Notes: a model not told the origin generated them from the letters alone. A stretch of 64,000 nucleotides of DNA from Desulforamulus aeronauticus DSM 10349 (GCF_900142375.1 NZ_FRAR01000007.1:62001-126000); one strand, 5' to 3'; numbered from the stretch's first letter, positions 28,123-38,064 are shown. Numbers and translations: made by a program.

Positions 28123-29316
28123 TTAAAATACTGAAATCAATCCAGGATTACCTCCGGTAATACATCTGCCACCTTGGGGGGTAACGATAAAGGTATTCTC
28201 AATTCCCACCATGCCAACATTGGCAATCCCCTTCTTAGGTTCCAGGGCAAAAGTCATTCCTTCCTGTAGGGGTTCATAAAACCCTTCCGCAATGACAGGT
28301 GATTCATCAATGACTAAGCCAATCCCATGACCTAAAAACTTTACTTTACGTCTTCCGAAACCCATAAAATTTTCCAAAAACTCAGGGCTCAGGTCATTCA
28401 TGATCGTGTTGTAAATATGAGCTGGTGTAACTCCGGGTTTCAGCATCTCAGCTATGCTGTCTTGTATAGTCACACATTTCTGGTGGACAGAGATCACCTC
28501 TGATGGCAAGGGTTGGCCGAACATGTACGTCATGGTCTTATCAGTATGGTAACCCTCTACCCCACACCCTACGTCGATGAAGACTAAGTCTCCTTTTTTT
28601 AATCTACGCTCACGACTGCCTAATAACGGTACAGCGGGACTCATGCCATAACAACCACCAGGACCGTTAAAATAAGTCGGATAAATTGAGCCTTCACCAA
28701 AGCCAACTTGCCCTACTAGCATTTCAGTATCAAACATACTAAAACGGACTATCCCCTGATGTCCTTCCTTGACCATTAAGGAATACAAGCTAGTGCCCAG
28801 CTCTACTTCGCTCATACCTTCTTTGAGTATGGCTGGAACTAAATCTTCCAATACCCTTTGATGAATTCGGCCAGACCGCTCCATGCGAGAAAGTTCATAG
28901 GGGCTCTTCACTGCTCTTACTGCCGCTATATCTGCATCAACTGACTTTACATCAGTAAAAGAAAAATACTTTCGCAACCGTTGATAAAAGGCCAGCGGCA
29001 TAACCTCGGTTTCCAGGTATACTACCTTTGGCAACTTACTAAAGTGAGTTGCCGCATCACGGAAACTGTTCATTTCCTGAATCCGGGGAAATAATGATTC
29101 CTCCCTAGCACGTTCATAACTACGCCGAACCCAAAGGATTGCTTCATCATGCCGCGGAATCAATAACATACCATCCTGCATTGTACCAGTAAAATAATAC
29201 ATATTTATTTTACTAACAATAACAATAATCTCCCAATCGGGACTGGTTGCTTCCATTCTAGCCCGCAGGCTATTCATCCGGGCTTGTAGTTCAGTTAGCG
29301 GTACCTGCATTTTCAT
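28123..29316 (-). CDS. M24-family metallopeptidase (Xaa-Pro aminopeptidase-like)
   Basis: The 397-aa protein has a creatinase-type N-terminal domain and a pita-bread catalytic domain with all five metal ligands: Asp in FIDVGCG, Asp in YHTDKTMTY, His in LGHGIGLVI, Glu in ALEPKKG and Glu in GIENTF. It would remove an N-terminal residue before proline or cleave a related amide. A second His (PVIAEG region) is typical. GGAG precedes ATG. It stands alone. Confidence 0.9.
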   Translation of the reverse strand: MKMQVPLTELQARMNSLRARMEATSPDWEIIVIVSKINMYYFTGTMQDGMLLIPRHDEAILWVRRSYERAREESLFPRIQEMNSFRDAATHFSKLPKVVYLETEVMPLAFYQRLRKYFSFTDVKSVDADIAAVRAVKSPYELSRMERSGRIHQRVLEDLVPAILKEGMSEVELGTSLYSLMVKEGHQGIVRFSMFDTEMLVGQVGFGEGSIYPTYFNGPGGCYGMSPAVPLLGSRERRLKKGDLVFIDVGCGVEGYHTDKTMTYMFGQPLPSEVISVHQKCVTIQDSIAEMLKPGVTPAHIYNTIMNDLSPEFLENFMGFGRRKVKFLGHGIGLVIDESPVIAEGFYEPLQEGMTFALEPKKGIANVGMVGIENTFIVTPQGGRCITGGNPGLISVF

Positions 29317-29367
29317 TCTTTTACTCCGTTCCTTAACTAATTACTGTCCTGCTAAAGGGGGCGTGCC

Positions 29368-30564
29368 TCACCTCTTAGACCTAGGCGATGGTTTGCTCGG
29401 GGATTTAACAGCTCGCTTGCCTTGGCCGGGGCCAACAATGGCTCCTTTAAAGACTCTTTTTCTAGCAATCTTTACCATAAGTTCTTTTTCATATCTTTTG
29501 ATAATCGGTACTTCCCTTTCAGTTACGATGGACACAGCGGTACCCAACTGGCCACTTCTGCCGGTTCTACCACTCCTATGTAAATATTCCTTTGCATCTT
29601 CGGGAAAATCCAAATTAAAAATATGAGTTACTCCTTTTACATCTAGACCTCTGGCAGCGATATCCGAAGCCACTAAAAGCTGTGTTTCTTCACCTCGGAA
29701 GCCTTCTAACGCCCTTTGACGTTCTTCTTTAGACATTCTGCCAAGGATTTTGTAGGCTTTATAGTGATGATATTGGAGTCTTTCTGTAATCCTTGCGATT
29801 TCTTCATTATTATTAACAAATACAATTGCTTTTTGGGGTTTTAGTGCAGCAACCAGTTTTCTTAAAACCTCCAGCTTATCCCGTTGGCTCTCGGCCATGA
29901 AATAAAGGTGCGTAATATTGGAATTGACCAAAGGCTTGTCGTCAATCTTGATGACTTCTGCCTCAATCATTAGCCCCATTGCCTCAGCCAATACTTTGCC
30001 GGCAATATGTGCCCCAAAAACCATTAATTGCCTGTCCTTCATGGTAGCTTTAATCACGGCTTTTACCCGATTGATATCATTTTGGCCCAATAGCCGATCG
30101 CCTTCATCAATAACAATGGTTTTAATGGTATGCGCACTAATCTTTTTTTTACCTATTAACTCCTGAATTCTTCCCACGGAGCCCACAATAATATGTGGCT
30201 TCTCCCTTAGGGCCTCGATTTGTCTTGCAATATTGACATCCCCAATAATCGGAGTAGAAGTGACCGCTACACCGGAGTTCTCTGCCAATATTTTTATCTC
30301 TTTATGAATCTGCATAGCCAATTCATGGGTTGGTGCCAAAATAATCGCTTGCATTTCTCTTTTGTCACTATTAATTTTTTGAAAAAGGGGCAATAAGTAG
30401 GCTAATGTTTTACCGCTTCCTGTTTGCGATTGCCCGATAATATCTTTATTTTTTAACAATAAGGGTATTGCTTTGGCCTGAATCTCTGTGGGCTGGGTGA
30501 TTCCTCCCTTATGCAAGCCTTCTATCAGTTTTAAAGGTAAGCCAATTTCATCAAAAGTTGTCAT
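29368..30564 (-). CDS. DEAD-box-like RNA helicase with variant motifs
   Basis: The 398-aa protein has two RecA-like domains with Q motif (FDEIGLP, PTEIQAKAIP), Walker A SQTGSGKT, motif V VASDIAARGLDVKG and motif VI HRSGRTGR. Motif II reads DEGD instead of DEAD, motif Ia APTHELA has His for Arg, and motif III reads GAH instead of SAT. The C-terminal tail is basic (KSPSKPSPRSKR). ATP binding is intact; unwinding may be weakened. Role in RNA or ribosome handling is inferred from family. Confidence 0.9.
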   Translation of the reverse strand: MTTFDEIGLPLKLIEGLHKGGITQPTEIQAKAIPLLLKNKDIIGQSQTGSGKTLAYLLPLFQKINSDKREMQAIILAPTHELAMQIHKEIKILAENSGVAVTSTPIIGDVNIARQIEALREKPHIIVGSVGRIQELIGKKKISAHTIKTIVIDEGDRLLGQNDINRVKAVIKATMKDRQLMVFGAHIAGKVLAEAMGLMIEAEVIKIDDKPLVNSNITHLYFMAESQRDKLEVLRKLVAALKPQKAIVFVNNNEEIARITERLQYHHYKAYKILGRMSKEERQRALEGFRGEETQLLVASDIAARGLDVKGVTHIFNLDFPEDAKEYLHRSGRTGRSGQLGTAVSIVTEREVPIIKRYEKELMVKIARKRVFKGAIVGPGQGKRAVKSPSKPSPRSKR

Positions 30565-30643
30565 AGTATCGATTCAGTTCTCCTACTCTGTTAATAATTT
30601 GGGCCAATATAACACAAAAGAAAAGGTCGGTCAAGTTAGCAAG

Positions 30644-30661
30644 ACTTGGCGTAAGCCAAGT
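30644..30661. repeat. 7-bp hairpin in the helicase 5' region
   Basis: ACTTGGC and GCCAAGT form a stem around GTAA. It lies 80 bases upstream of the helicase gene, with no T-run on the helicase strand. It might structure the leader of this RNA-helicase message, but evidence is only the hairpin. Confidence 0.35.
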
Positions 30662-30728
30662 TTTGCTTATACTTTTGTCAATAGAAATTTTATACTTTCT
30701 GAAAGTGAAACAAGGACCTAGTCAGTAT

Positions 30729-31598
30729 CTATTTTATAAGCAATGGCTCACTTCCGACAATTTTATATTGATATTCTGTCATAACAGTTCCATCTTCTTT
30801 TGTCTTCTTAAAGATAATGAGGTCATAACCATCGTTAGTTTTGCTTTGGGAGGTTTCATAAATATATCTACCATCGTTTTCCATGATTTCCCTGGTACCA
30901 ATCCAATAGGGGCAATTGTTTAGAAACGAATTATATTTAGTAAGTTCTGCAAACAACTTGTTGGAAGCCTCAACATCGATATCGGGTAGTTGCTTATCCA
31001 CATGCTTTTCACTTACCTGGGCTATTCTGCCAATGCTTTTCAAGTATTCTGCCGCTTGTTCTTCTTGCTGCATGGCCAGTTTAGGATACTCTTTGTGGGC
31101 AGAAAGCACTTGGTTATGTAGCCTATTAGGAAACAGCTTTTTGATAGAATCTGTATAGTATTCTCCGTCCTTTGGCTCTTTATATGCCAGCAAAGAGTAG
31201 TCACCGGTTTCATTTCGGGCAAATATCATCACTGTAGGTATGGCTCCACTGCCGCTGATCTTTGTAAAAATGCCATTTTCAAAACCAAAGAAGCCAAAGC
31301 TAGCGATTGTAAAGACGGTAACTGCTTCTGCCTTTTTCTCCGAGTCAAGAATAAGGTGTCCTTCTGTGGCAAATTCACCCTCTAAATACGACTTTCTTTG
31401 CTCTTTGATAGCAAGACTTACTGCTTGGTCAAGGGTCGTAGAGCCTTTTATTGTAGTAGCTGTCCTTACCCCATGTCCCTCGCTTACCCGAGAACTCTGC
31501 TTGGTGAAGCCACTGCTCAGAGCTACACCGCCCAACACCACTACCAAAAATATTCCCACACCAAGCACAAATTTTCCCTTGTTATTGAAACCTGACAT
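30729..31598 (-). CDS. membrane-anchored protein with BlaR1-type C-terminal domain
   Basis: The product (289 aa) has one N-terminal membrane anchor (LGVGIFLVVVLGGVAL), then an extracellular part of about 260 aa. Stretches such as GFFGFENGIFTKISGSGAIP and NNCPYWIGTREIM resemble the C-terminal extracellular part of clostridial BlaR1/MecR1-type M56 peptidases as I remember them. Here the M56 protease (HExxH) is absent. ATG at 31598 follows AGAGGGGGG. No partner BlaI-like repressor is nearby. Similarity is by memory of the family, not by search. Confidence 0.6.
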   Translation of the reverse strand: MSGFNNKGKFVLGVGIFLVVVLGGVALSSGFTKQSSRVSEGHGVRTATTIKGSTTLDQAVSLAIKEQRKSYLEGEFATEGHLILDSEKKAEAVTVFTIASFGFFGFENGIFTKISGSGAIPTVMIFARNETGDYSLLAYKEPKDGEYYTDSIKKLFPNRLHNQVLSAHKEYPKLAMQQEEQAAEYLKSIGRIAQVSEKHVDKQLPDIDVEASNKLFAELTKYNSFLNNCPYWIGTREIMENDGRYIYETSQSKTNDGYDLIIFKKTKEDGTVMTEYQYKIVGSEPLLIK

Positions 31599-31826
31599 TA
31601 CTCTCACCCCCCTCTCGTCAACTCATATAAAATTTCCTTTCTAATTAGAAAAAGGTAGCTTGCACCAAGTTTAGACGCACCCTCTAGGTAATCTAAAGGT
31701 CACAAGCAAGCCAGCGGAAACGTAGTTTCAGGGATCTACCCGTCATTGAATTCTTCCTTAGTTTGCTTATTCCCTTCATCGATTACACAAAAAACACCTA
31801 ATAACACAGGTATATACCGGAATGTT
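31599..31826. other. leader or spacer without recognised element
   Basis: This stretch precedes the BlaR1-domain gene on the minus strand and includes GC-rich segments that could fold (around 31,680-31,760). I compared it with c-di-GMP, cobalamin, ZTP and c-di-AMP riboswitch cores and saw no match. No coding sequence is apparent. Confidence 0.3.
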
Positions 31827-31872
31827 AAAAAAATGGACCCTATTTAGACGTACTCTAAACAGGTCCATTTTT
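31827..31872 (-). terminator. rho-independent terminator after oleate hydratase gene
   Basis: AAAAATGGACC and GGTCCATTTTT are complementary, with additional inner pairing (GTTTAGA/TCTAAAT), and the minus strand continues with TTTTTTT. It starts 28 bases past the stop codon. Confidence 0.88.
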
Positions 31873-31899
31873 GCTTCCTTACTATATAGCTACAGTTTC

Positions 31900-33507
31900 C
31901 TATCTAAATGAAGCATTTAAAGCTTTTAACAGAGTGCGAACATCATACATATGGGGAGTAACTGGACTCACTTTTTTGGTAAGTCCCAGTAGGGTGTAAA
32001 CAGCCATTCTTGCAGCACGGACTGAGTACTCCTCCGTGAATACCATATCCTCTGGAATTTCTACAAACTGACCAATAAAGGCTAGGTTGGTTGAACCTTC
32101 AGGAACCACCTTCGGTCGATCACTCATGGCCCGGGGCTGGAACATTGAAACAATGTAAGGCATCATACAGGGTATGACATTGACTACGGTATCCATAATT
32201 TCATCGATTTCCTCTTCAAAATGCAAATGGTGGAGGAGCTCAATGAGTATCTCTTCCCCTGTACAGTCACGCATCGGCTTCTTCACATAGTTGCCTGGCT
32301 TGTCGGTATAGAGACCATACCCCCAGAAGATGGTGGTATCCGCCGGCTGATTTTTAAAGTGAGGCTGTGCAGCAACCACGATAGACATCAGCCAGTTAGA
32401 ATCTTTAAAGGTCATTAAAGCGCCGCTGCCAGGTTTGTTGCGTGAAAATCTCTCAATCATTTTGAGCAACTTGTTACCCTTTAAAGTAACCGTAAAGGAT
32501 TGCCAATTCGTCTCCTCAGGCTTACTAAAGAATGGTTGAGGATTTCCCAGGCCTTCTTTTTTCCCAGCAATATTGGCCCAAAGACCACCCGAAATAGGAT
32601 TCTCAATCACCATCCGGGCAGGTGTATCAAAATCGCCTAGTTTTGAATTATCTGTCATACAACCATTGGTTACGATACACAAGTCGCCCTCGTTAAGCTT
32701 TAGTACACCTTCTGTGCCATCCTGCTCATAGTGGATCGCGATAACGGTAATACCCTCTCCTGCTGCAAAATCCAAATCTGTTACAGTATACTGCAAGCTA
32801 AAATCAACACCAAAACTATCTAAATAAGACTTGACAGGCAATATAATAGATTCATACTGATTGTATTTGGTTCTGGTTACCCCCTCCAGGGTATGGATAC
32901 GGGAGTATTCGAAGATCATGCGCTGCATATAACGTTTAAACTCAAACAAGCTGGACCATTTTTGGAAGGCAAAGGTTGTCTGCCACATATACCAGAAATT
33001 TGTCTCAAAAAAATGAGGTGTGCTGGCAAACCAATCGCAGATACGCAGATTATCAAGCTTTTCTTCAGGAGTAATCAGTAGTTTGCCCAATGCCATGCGG
33101 TCTGCATCATTAAAGCCCATGGACATAACATCGATTACTTCACCGTCTTTATTAACTAGTCTGGCATTGGCATGGGTTGGATGGGCTAGGTCAAAGGCCA
33201 GAATTTCATCACAGACTGACATTCCATCCTGCTCTAGGGAAGGTATAGAGGAAAGCAACTCCCAGGTATTTTCGTAAGTTTCCTCGTTTAGCATTCTGCC
33301 ACCGCGAGCCACAAACCCACCTGTGGCATTCCCTGCCCCATCATTACTGCCGCCGAGAATAGGCATTCCCTCTAAAATATGAATATTTCCACCGGGGAAA
33401 TTACAATCTCTTATCAAATAAACAGCTCCGGCAAGTGAGCCTAAACCACCTCCCACAAAATATACGTGCCTGTTTTGATATTCGTTTTTCAAAGTAATCG
33501 CCCCCAC
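31900..33507 (-). CDS. ohyA: oleate hydratase (myosin-cross-reactive antigen family)
   Basis: The 535-aa FAD protein hydrates the double bond of oleate or other unsaturated fatty acids to hydroxy acids. It has FVGGGLGSLAGAVYLIRD, GGSNDGAGNATGGFVARGGR and the family's DSNWLMSIV and PRAMSDRP motifs. The usual GGREM motif reads GGRMLN, so the Glu found in E. meningoseptica-type enzymes is missing, as in the Rhodococcus-type subfamily. The start is uncertain (GTG at 33507 or TTG five codons later). A divergent-side palindrome and a TetR gene upstream suggest fatty-acid-responsive control. Confidence 0.92.
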   Translation of the reverse strand: MGAITLKNEYQNRHVYFVGGGLGSLAGAVYLIRDCNFPGGNIHILEGMPILGGSNDGAGNATGGFVARGGRMLNEETYENTWELLSSIPSLEQDGMSVCDEILAFDLAHPTHANARLVNKDGEVIDVMSMGFNDADRMALGKLLITPEEKLDNLRICDWFASTPHFFETNFWYMWQTTFAFQKWSSLFEFKRYMQRMIFEYSRIHTLEGVTRTKYNQYESIILPVKSYLDSFGVDFSLQYTVTDLDFAAGEGITVIAIHYEQDGTEGVLKLNEGDLCIVTNGCMTDNSKLGDFDTPARMVIENPISGGLWANIAGKKEGLGNPQPFFSKPEETNWQSFTVTLKGNKLLKMIERFSRNKPGSGALMTFKDSNWLMSIVVAAQPHFKNQPADTTIFWGYGLYTDKPGNYVKKPMRDCTGEEILIELLHHLHFEEEIDEIMDTVVNVIPCMMPYIVSMFQPRAMSDRPKVVPEGSTNLAFIGQFVEIPEDMVFTEEYSVRAARMAVYTLLGLTKKVSPVTPHMYDVRTLLKALNASFR

Positions 33508-33518
33508 TCTTCAAGTTT

Positions 33519-33539
33519 CAAAGATAATAATCATCTTTG
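33519..33539. promoter_or_regulatory. candidate TetR operator upstream of ohyA
   Basis: CAAAGAT (33519-33525) and ATCTTTG (33533-33539) are perfect half-sites around a 7-bp centre, 12 bases upstream of the ohyA start. The neighbouring TetR-family gene makes it a likely operator. A second small hairpin (CTGTATA/TATACAG, 33,595-33,613) lies further upstream. Confidence 0.5.
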
Positions 33540-33653
33540 GATGGCTTTACTATAATACCCTTATGTTTTGATAGGTATAGTCAAAAAGTAGGGGCTGTAT
33601 ATTTTTTATACAGTCTGATCTAATTGTATAAGAAGTTTTAAATCTAAGGTCTT

Positions 33654-34220
33654 TTACGACTTTTTCTCGTACCTTTGCAGAGCCCTCATAAAACTTCCTT
33701 CAATTAATTCACTAAGCTTTTCAATGATCAGCTTGGGACTTTCCTTCATACCCTCCTTCATCCACTGAATAACCAAGCCAGTGAAGGCAAGGGTGTAAAA
33801 ATTTGCGATAAAGTTCTTATCCACTTCTTTAACTTTCATATTGCTAGAAACCTCATTAACCACCCTTAAAAGCAGTTCATTGGTAACCGAATAAAGGTAC
33901 ATGTCTAAATGATTTCTACCCAGTGAATTTAAGGTATTCACACAAAACGGCTTGTTATTTTCTATGTATTGAAAGATTTTATAAAACCCATCTTTCCAGG
34001 TATTATAAGTGGTATAGTGAGCGATGCTTTCAATAGCTTCTGTATTGTAAATCCAGCCAACTAAATCAAAAATATCTTGAAAATGATAGTAAAAGGTTTG
34101 CCTGTTGAGACCGCAAGTGTCAACAATATTTTTAACAGATATTTTGTGCAGAGGAGTATCCTTCATTAATTCCTTTAAAGCATTAGCAAGGGCTTTTTTC
34201 GTTAGTAAGGAGCTAGACAT
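33654..34220 (-). CDS. TetR/AcrR-family regulator (DhaS-like)
   Basis: The 188-aa protein has an N-terminal helix-turn-helix (KISVKNIVDTCGLNRQTFYYHF, residues about 24-46) and a C-terminal region of the TetR_C_8 type seen in DhaS-like regulators. It lies upstream of ohyA on the same strand with a palindrome between them. It could sense a fatty acid or hydroxy fatty acid (inference). Confidence 0.85.
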   Translation of the reverse strand: MSSSLLTKKALANALKELMKDTPLHKISVKNIVDTCGLNRQTFYYHFQDIFDLVGWIYNTEAIESIAHYTTYNTWKDGFYKIFQYIENNKPFCVNTLNSLGRNHLDMYLYSVTNELLLRVVNEVSSNMKVKEVDKNFIANFYTLAFTGLVIQWMKEGMKESPKLIIEKLSELIEGSFMRALQRYEKKS

Positions 34221-34505
34221 TTAACCACCTGCATACCTCTTTTATTTCTAAATGACTATATTTCCTAGCTTTATCATTTCATTTATCTGTTTAATCATAC
34301 TTTTGCAACTAAATGGGTAAATAGCAACCTAGCGTAACAACTGCAATGCAATAAACACAGTTTTTACCTTCCAGCAGAAACAACCATGAAAAATCTTTAT
34401 TTACTATATATATTCAAAGAAATATAGTAATTTTTTTAAAAACTTGTTACACATTCTAATTTTATTCATCTTTACAATAATATTACAAATAAAGGAGGAG
34501 GAGAA

Positions 34506-36638
34506 ATGATTAAAAGATTGGTTCCCTGGCTTAGTGGACTAGTACTTACATTATGTCTATGTGGAACGGCTATGGCTGCGGAACCAGTGATAGCTGATCA
34601 ACAACAGGCGTTGGAACTAGCAAAAAAATTACTTCCGGAAATTGTTGGGAACCAGGACCCGGAAGTAGAATTCCTTGAGGATAATTACCGCGGTACAGAT
34701 ATTTGGTCCTTGAGGCTCCGTAACGAATTACCTCGCCCATTTGGACCCTACAGAGAAGGGCATATCGAAATTAATGCAAAGGATGGTTCACTAGTTAGCT
34801 TTTACTACCGCCCTAATCCCGAAGATAAAAAAACAGATCAACAGGTTGTTGATCGAAGCCAGGCAAGGGAAATTGCATTAAATTATATTAAAAAAATGCA
34901 GCCCAACCTAATCAGTCAAGTTCGTCTAGAAGATAATCCGGTTTATCCTTACTATCAAAATGCTACCCTGGAATTGGCCTACTCCTTCTACTGGAAGCGA
35001 GTAGTTAACGGCATTCCCGTTCAGGGGGATGGTATCGGGGTCAGGGTTGATGCGGTCACAGGCAAGGTTATTAGTTATGATTTTACTTGGAATGAGGAGG
35101 CTACCTTCCCCGCACCTGGTAATGGCTTACTAAGAGCGGAATCCGTCGCCAATCTTGTTTTGGAGAAATTAGAACTTTACCCCAACTATCAAATGAATCT
35201 TGAAAACGGCTCTAAACAAAAGCTTACACCAGTCTATCAGCTTAACAGTAAGTACCAGGAGTTTGATGGTTACACCGGGCAACCAATCGACCAGGAAGGT
35301 AACAGTAAAGAATTTGCCGAGAGTAAACGTTACCAGCAAACCTTTTCTCCCGTCATAGGTGGAGCAGCGGTTCCTGGGGAATACCATCCTGGACAACAGA
35401 TTAAACCTACTGATGCACAAACAATTGCTGAGCAATTTTTTAAGCAAATGGGCTACAGCGGTAAAGTAAGCCGCGGCGGCAATGGCATTGAAAGTGGTCC
35501 CGGCTATACTATTGAACGCTGGAATTACCGGATTGAGACAGATCAGACGGAAAAAAACAGGATTCAACCACAAATTGATGTTTCTATTGAAACCACCACC
35601 GGAAAAGTAGTGGGTTTTCGTACCTGGAACAATGAACCTACTCAATCCGATGACAAAACAATCTCTTCTGAACAGGCCAAAGCTATTGCTGAAAAATTTG
35701 TGACCGGTGTTTTGGCTATCGGTAACCCCGTAGTGCTGCGTGACGAGAACTATCTTCGTCGCACTTCTGATGAGCCCTATCAATTTTCCTTTGTCCGGTT
35801 AATTCACGGAATTCCCTGCGAATACGGGGGTTTCCTGGTAAGTGTAGATTCCCACAGTGGAAAGATAACGGATTATCATCTGGGAATTTTACCCGTGGGC
35901 ATTTCTTCACTGAGTTCCATCATCGATCCAGTAACAGCCGGCAAAGCCCTTAAAAACAGTCAATCCTTGGAGCTTAATTATCGGTATGCCAGGGATAAAG
36001 AGTATCGTCCTATGAATAAAGTCCAATTGGTTTACCGACTAAAATACTATGGTTCTGGTATTGACGCAGTTACCGGCCAACCCCTGGGAAGAGACGCTCT
36101 TGAGATAAAGCCAAAGCTTGCTAATCACTGGGCCCGGGGACCCCTGGAACTCCTGGCGGATAGCAGATTATTGCCGCATGGAGACTTTAATCCTGATGAA
36201 AAAGTTACCCTTCGGGAGGCCCTCAGGGTACTGACTGCCACTCCCCGTTACTATGATACAAACCAAATCAAGCTTAATTTCTCCGACATTAAAGAAGGCG
36301 ACCCAGACCGTAGCATCTTTCAAAAGGCAGTTCAAATGGGTATCCTTGACAACAAGGGTGTGTTAAATCCAAGTAGTGTCCTAACCAGAGAACAAATGGC
36401 AGTATGGCTTGTCAATGCACTGGGCTATCAAGAATTAGCTAAGTCTCCGATTAAAACTGAAGTTACTTATCAAGACCTTGAGAATAATTTGTATCAAAAC
36501 CATATTGCCTTCGTCACCGCCCTGGGACTCTTGGTAGGAGATAAAGACGGTTATTTCCACCCGCAGCAACCGGTTACTTGGGCCGAACTAGCCACGATTG
36601 TAACAAGAGTGGCCCCAAGAATGAACAACGGGTACTAA
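34506..36638 (+). CDS. secreted YcdB/YcdC-repeat protein with SLH domains
   Basis: The 710-aa protein has a clear signal peptide (MIKRLVPWLSGLVLTLCLCG...AMA). Repeated YcdB/YcdC (PepSY-like) modules follow through about residue 540: elements like SQAREIALNYIKKM and EQAKAIAEKFVTG recur. The C-terminal 170 residues contain SLH motifs (FSDIKEGDPDRSIFQKAVQ, VLTREQMAVWLVNALG, VTWAELATIVTRV), which bind secondary cell-wall polymers. It is probably an S-layer-attached surface protein; PepSY modules may modulate peptidases. AAAGGAGGAGG precedes ATG. Terminator at 36709. Confidence 0.88.
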   Translation: MIKRLVPWLSGLVLTLCLCGTAMAAEPVIADQQQALELAKKLLPEIVGNQDPEVEFLEDNYRGTDIWSLRLRNELPRPFGPYREGHIEINAKDGSLVSFYYRPNPEDKKTDQQVVDRSQAREIALNYIKKMQPNLISQVRLEDNPVYPYYQNATLELAYSFYWKRVVNGIPVQGDGIGVRVDAVTGKVISYDFTWNEEATFPAPGNGLLRAESVANLVLEKLELYPNYQMNLENGSKQKLTPVYQLNSKYQEFDGYTGQPIDQEGNSKEFAESKRYQQTFSPVIGGAAVPGEYHPGQQIKPTDAQTIAEQFFKQMGYSGKVSRGGNGIESGPGYTIERWNYRIETDQTEKNRIQPQIDVSIETTTGKVVGFRTWNNEPTQSDDKTISSEQAKAIAEKFVTGVLAIGNPVVLRDENYLRRTSDEPYQFSFVRLIHGIPCEYGGFLVSVDSHSGKITDYHLGILPVGISSLSSIIDPVTAGKALKNSQSLELNYRYARDKEYRPMNKVQLVYRLKYYGSGIDAVTGQPLGRDALEIKPKLANHWARGPLELLADSRLLPHGDFNPDEKVTLREALRVLTATPRYYDTNQIKLNFSDIKEGDPDRSIFQKAVQMGILDNKGVLNPSSVLTREQMAVWLVNALGYQELAKSPIKTEVTYQDLENNLYQNHIAFVTALGLLVGDKDGYFHPQQPVTWAELATIVTRVAPRMNNGY

Positions 36639-36708
36639 TTGTAGGTTTTTAAGACTCATTACAACCAATGAAAAATGTAATTTTTTCCGTCAACGATTTC
36701 ACTCTACT

Positions 36709-36748
36709 GCCATACCACTGCTGACAACCAGCCGTGGTATGGCTTTAT
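36709..36748 (+). terminator. rho-independent terminator after the SLH protein gene
   Basis: GCCATACCAC (36709-36718) and GTGGTATGGC (36734-36743) form a 10-bp stem followed by TTTATATT on the plus strand, 70 bases after the stop. Confidence 0.75.
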
Positions 36749-36758
36749 ATTGATATTA

Positions 36759-36784
36759 CAAAAACCACTCCGCATGGAGTGGTT
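36759..36784 (-). terminator. terminator after rtcB
   Basis: AACCACTCC and GGAGTGGTT form a 9-bp stem with a GCAT loop. On the minus strand it continues into TTTGT, 64 bases after the rtcB stop. Confidence 0.75.
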
Positions 36785-36847
36785 CCATTATTTCCTTTTG
36801 CATTAATTTGCGCCAGCGATCATTTAGGGGAAATAGATCAGACAGCC

Positions 36848-38050
36848 TTACTCAGCTGCTTTAAAATTATATATCGACTTAATTGTATCCATAATCTCCA
36901 CGGTATCGTCAATATTGTTTACAATATCCTCAATAGGCTTATAGGCAAGAGGACATTCGTCAAGGGTTTCTTTATTAACCGAGGTGGTGAAAATCCCCGC
37001 CATTATGTCTTTATACTGGGTCAGTGTAAAAGAATGTCTGGCTTGTGTCCTGCTCATGATTCGTCCAGCACCATGCGGGGCAGAGAAGTTCCAATCTGCA
37101 TTTCCTTTCCCTCGGCAAATAAGGCTGCCATCACGCATATTTATTGGAATCAATAGCTTTTCGCCCTGTTGGGCAGAAACTGCACCTTTTCTTAAAATCA
37201 TTTTTTCCATATCTATGTAGTTGTGAATCGTCATAAACTGCTCAACAATATTGAGCTTCATCCCCTTAATTAGTTCCTGTAGCATGGCTTTACGGTTCAG
37301 TTCCGCAAAACGCTGTACTATTTTCATATCGTGGATGTAATCATGAAACAGTTTCCCGGACACATAGGCTAAGGGCTTGGGAATTTCGGTTAATAACTCT
37401 GTTTTTTTCCTTTTAAGTTGTTGCTGAATCTCCTTTTTGCGCCCTGTTGCTTTAAGCTCCTTGATATATGCATCCAGGTCGAGTTTGGTTTGTTTGTTGA
37501 GCGATTTAAAGGCTTCCTCTTGATAGAGGCTGGCAACCTCATGGCCTAAATGACGGCTGCCAGAGTGGATTACGATATATAGATTGCCCTCGCTGTCCTT
37601 ATTGGCTTCAATAAAGTGGTTACCACCACCTAATGTTCCAATACTGCGCCTTGCCCTGCCAAGATTGACTTCACCTTTGCATGTTAGCTCGTTTAAGTTT
37701 ATATCGTCGTTAAAAGGGTGCTCCTTCTCCCGTATGTTAAAGCCACAGGGTATTTTATCATAAATGAGCCGATCAAGCTTCTGCAGTTCTATGTGTCGAT
37801 TCGCAATCTTTATTACTTCCATACCGCAACCAATATCAACACCAACAAGATTAGGAACAACCTTATCCTTAATAGTCATTGTGGTTCCTATGGTACAACC
37901 TGCGCCACTATGTACGTCCGGCATAATCCTTATTTTACTGCCTTTAGCAAACTCCTGACTGCATAAAGTTTCAATCTGCTTGATGGCACCCGGCTCAATA
38001 TTTTTACTGTAAACGATGGCAGTATTATAGCTACCTTTTATTTCTAGCAT
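36848..38050 (-). CDS. rtcB: RtcB-family RNA ligase
   Basis: The 400-aa protein (start ATG at 38050 after AAAGGA) belongs to RtcB, the GTP- and Mn-dependent ligase that joins 2',3'-cyclic phosphate or 3'-phosphate to 5'-OH RNA ends. Key residues are seen: MPDVHSGAGCTIG, VGVDIGCGM (Cys), GGGNHFIE (His), HSGSRHLGHEV (His) and SAPHGAGR, whose His is guanylylated. It is the shorter bacterial form. It lies alone with no RtcA or RtcR near. Confidence 0.93.
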   Translation of the reverse strand: MLEIKGSYNTAIVYSKNIEPGAIKQIETLCSQEFAKGSKIRIMPDVHSGAGCTIGTTMTIKDKVVPNLVGVDIGCGMEVIKIANRHIELQKLDRLIYDKIPCGFNIREKEHPFNDDINLNELTCKGEVNLGRARRSIGTLGGGNHFIEANKDSEGNLYIVIHSGSRHLGHEVASLYQEEAFKSLNKQTKLDLDAYIKELKATGRKKEIQQQLKRKKTELLTEIPKPLAYVSGKLFHDYIHDMKIVQRFAELNRKAMLQELIKGMKLNIVEQFMTIHNYIDMEKMILRKGAVSAQQGEKLLIPINMRDGSLICRGKGNADWNFSAPHGAGRIMSRTQARHSFTLTQYKDIMAGIFTTSVNKETLDECPLAYKPIEDIVNNIDDTVEIMDTIKSIYNFKAAE

Positions 38051-38064
38051 CAGGAAGATTCCTT

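Noticed and set aside
35169-35783. 204-codon open frame on the minus strand
   Set aside because: It lies antisense within the SLH protein gene, which has a signal peptide and known domains; no ribosome site.
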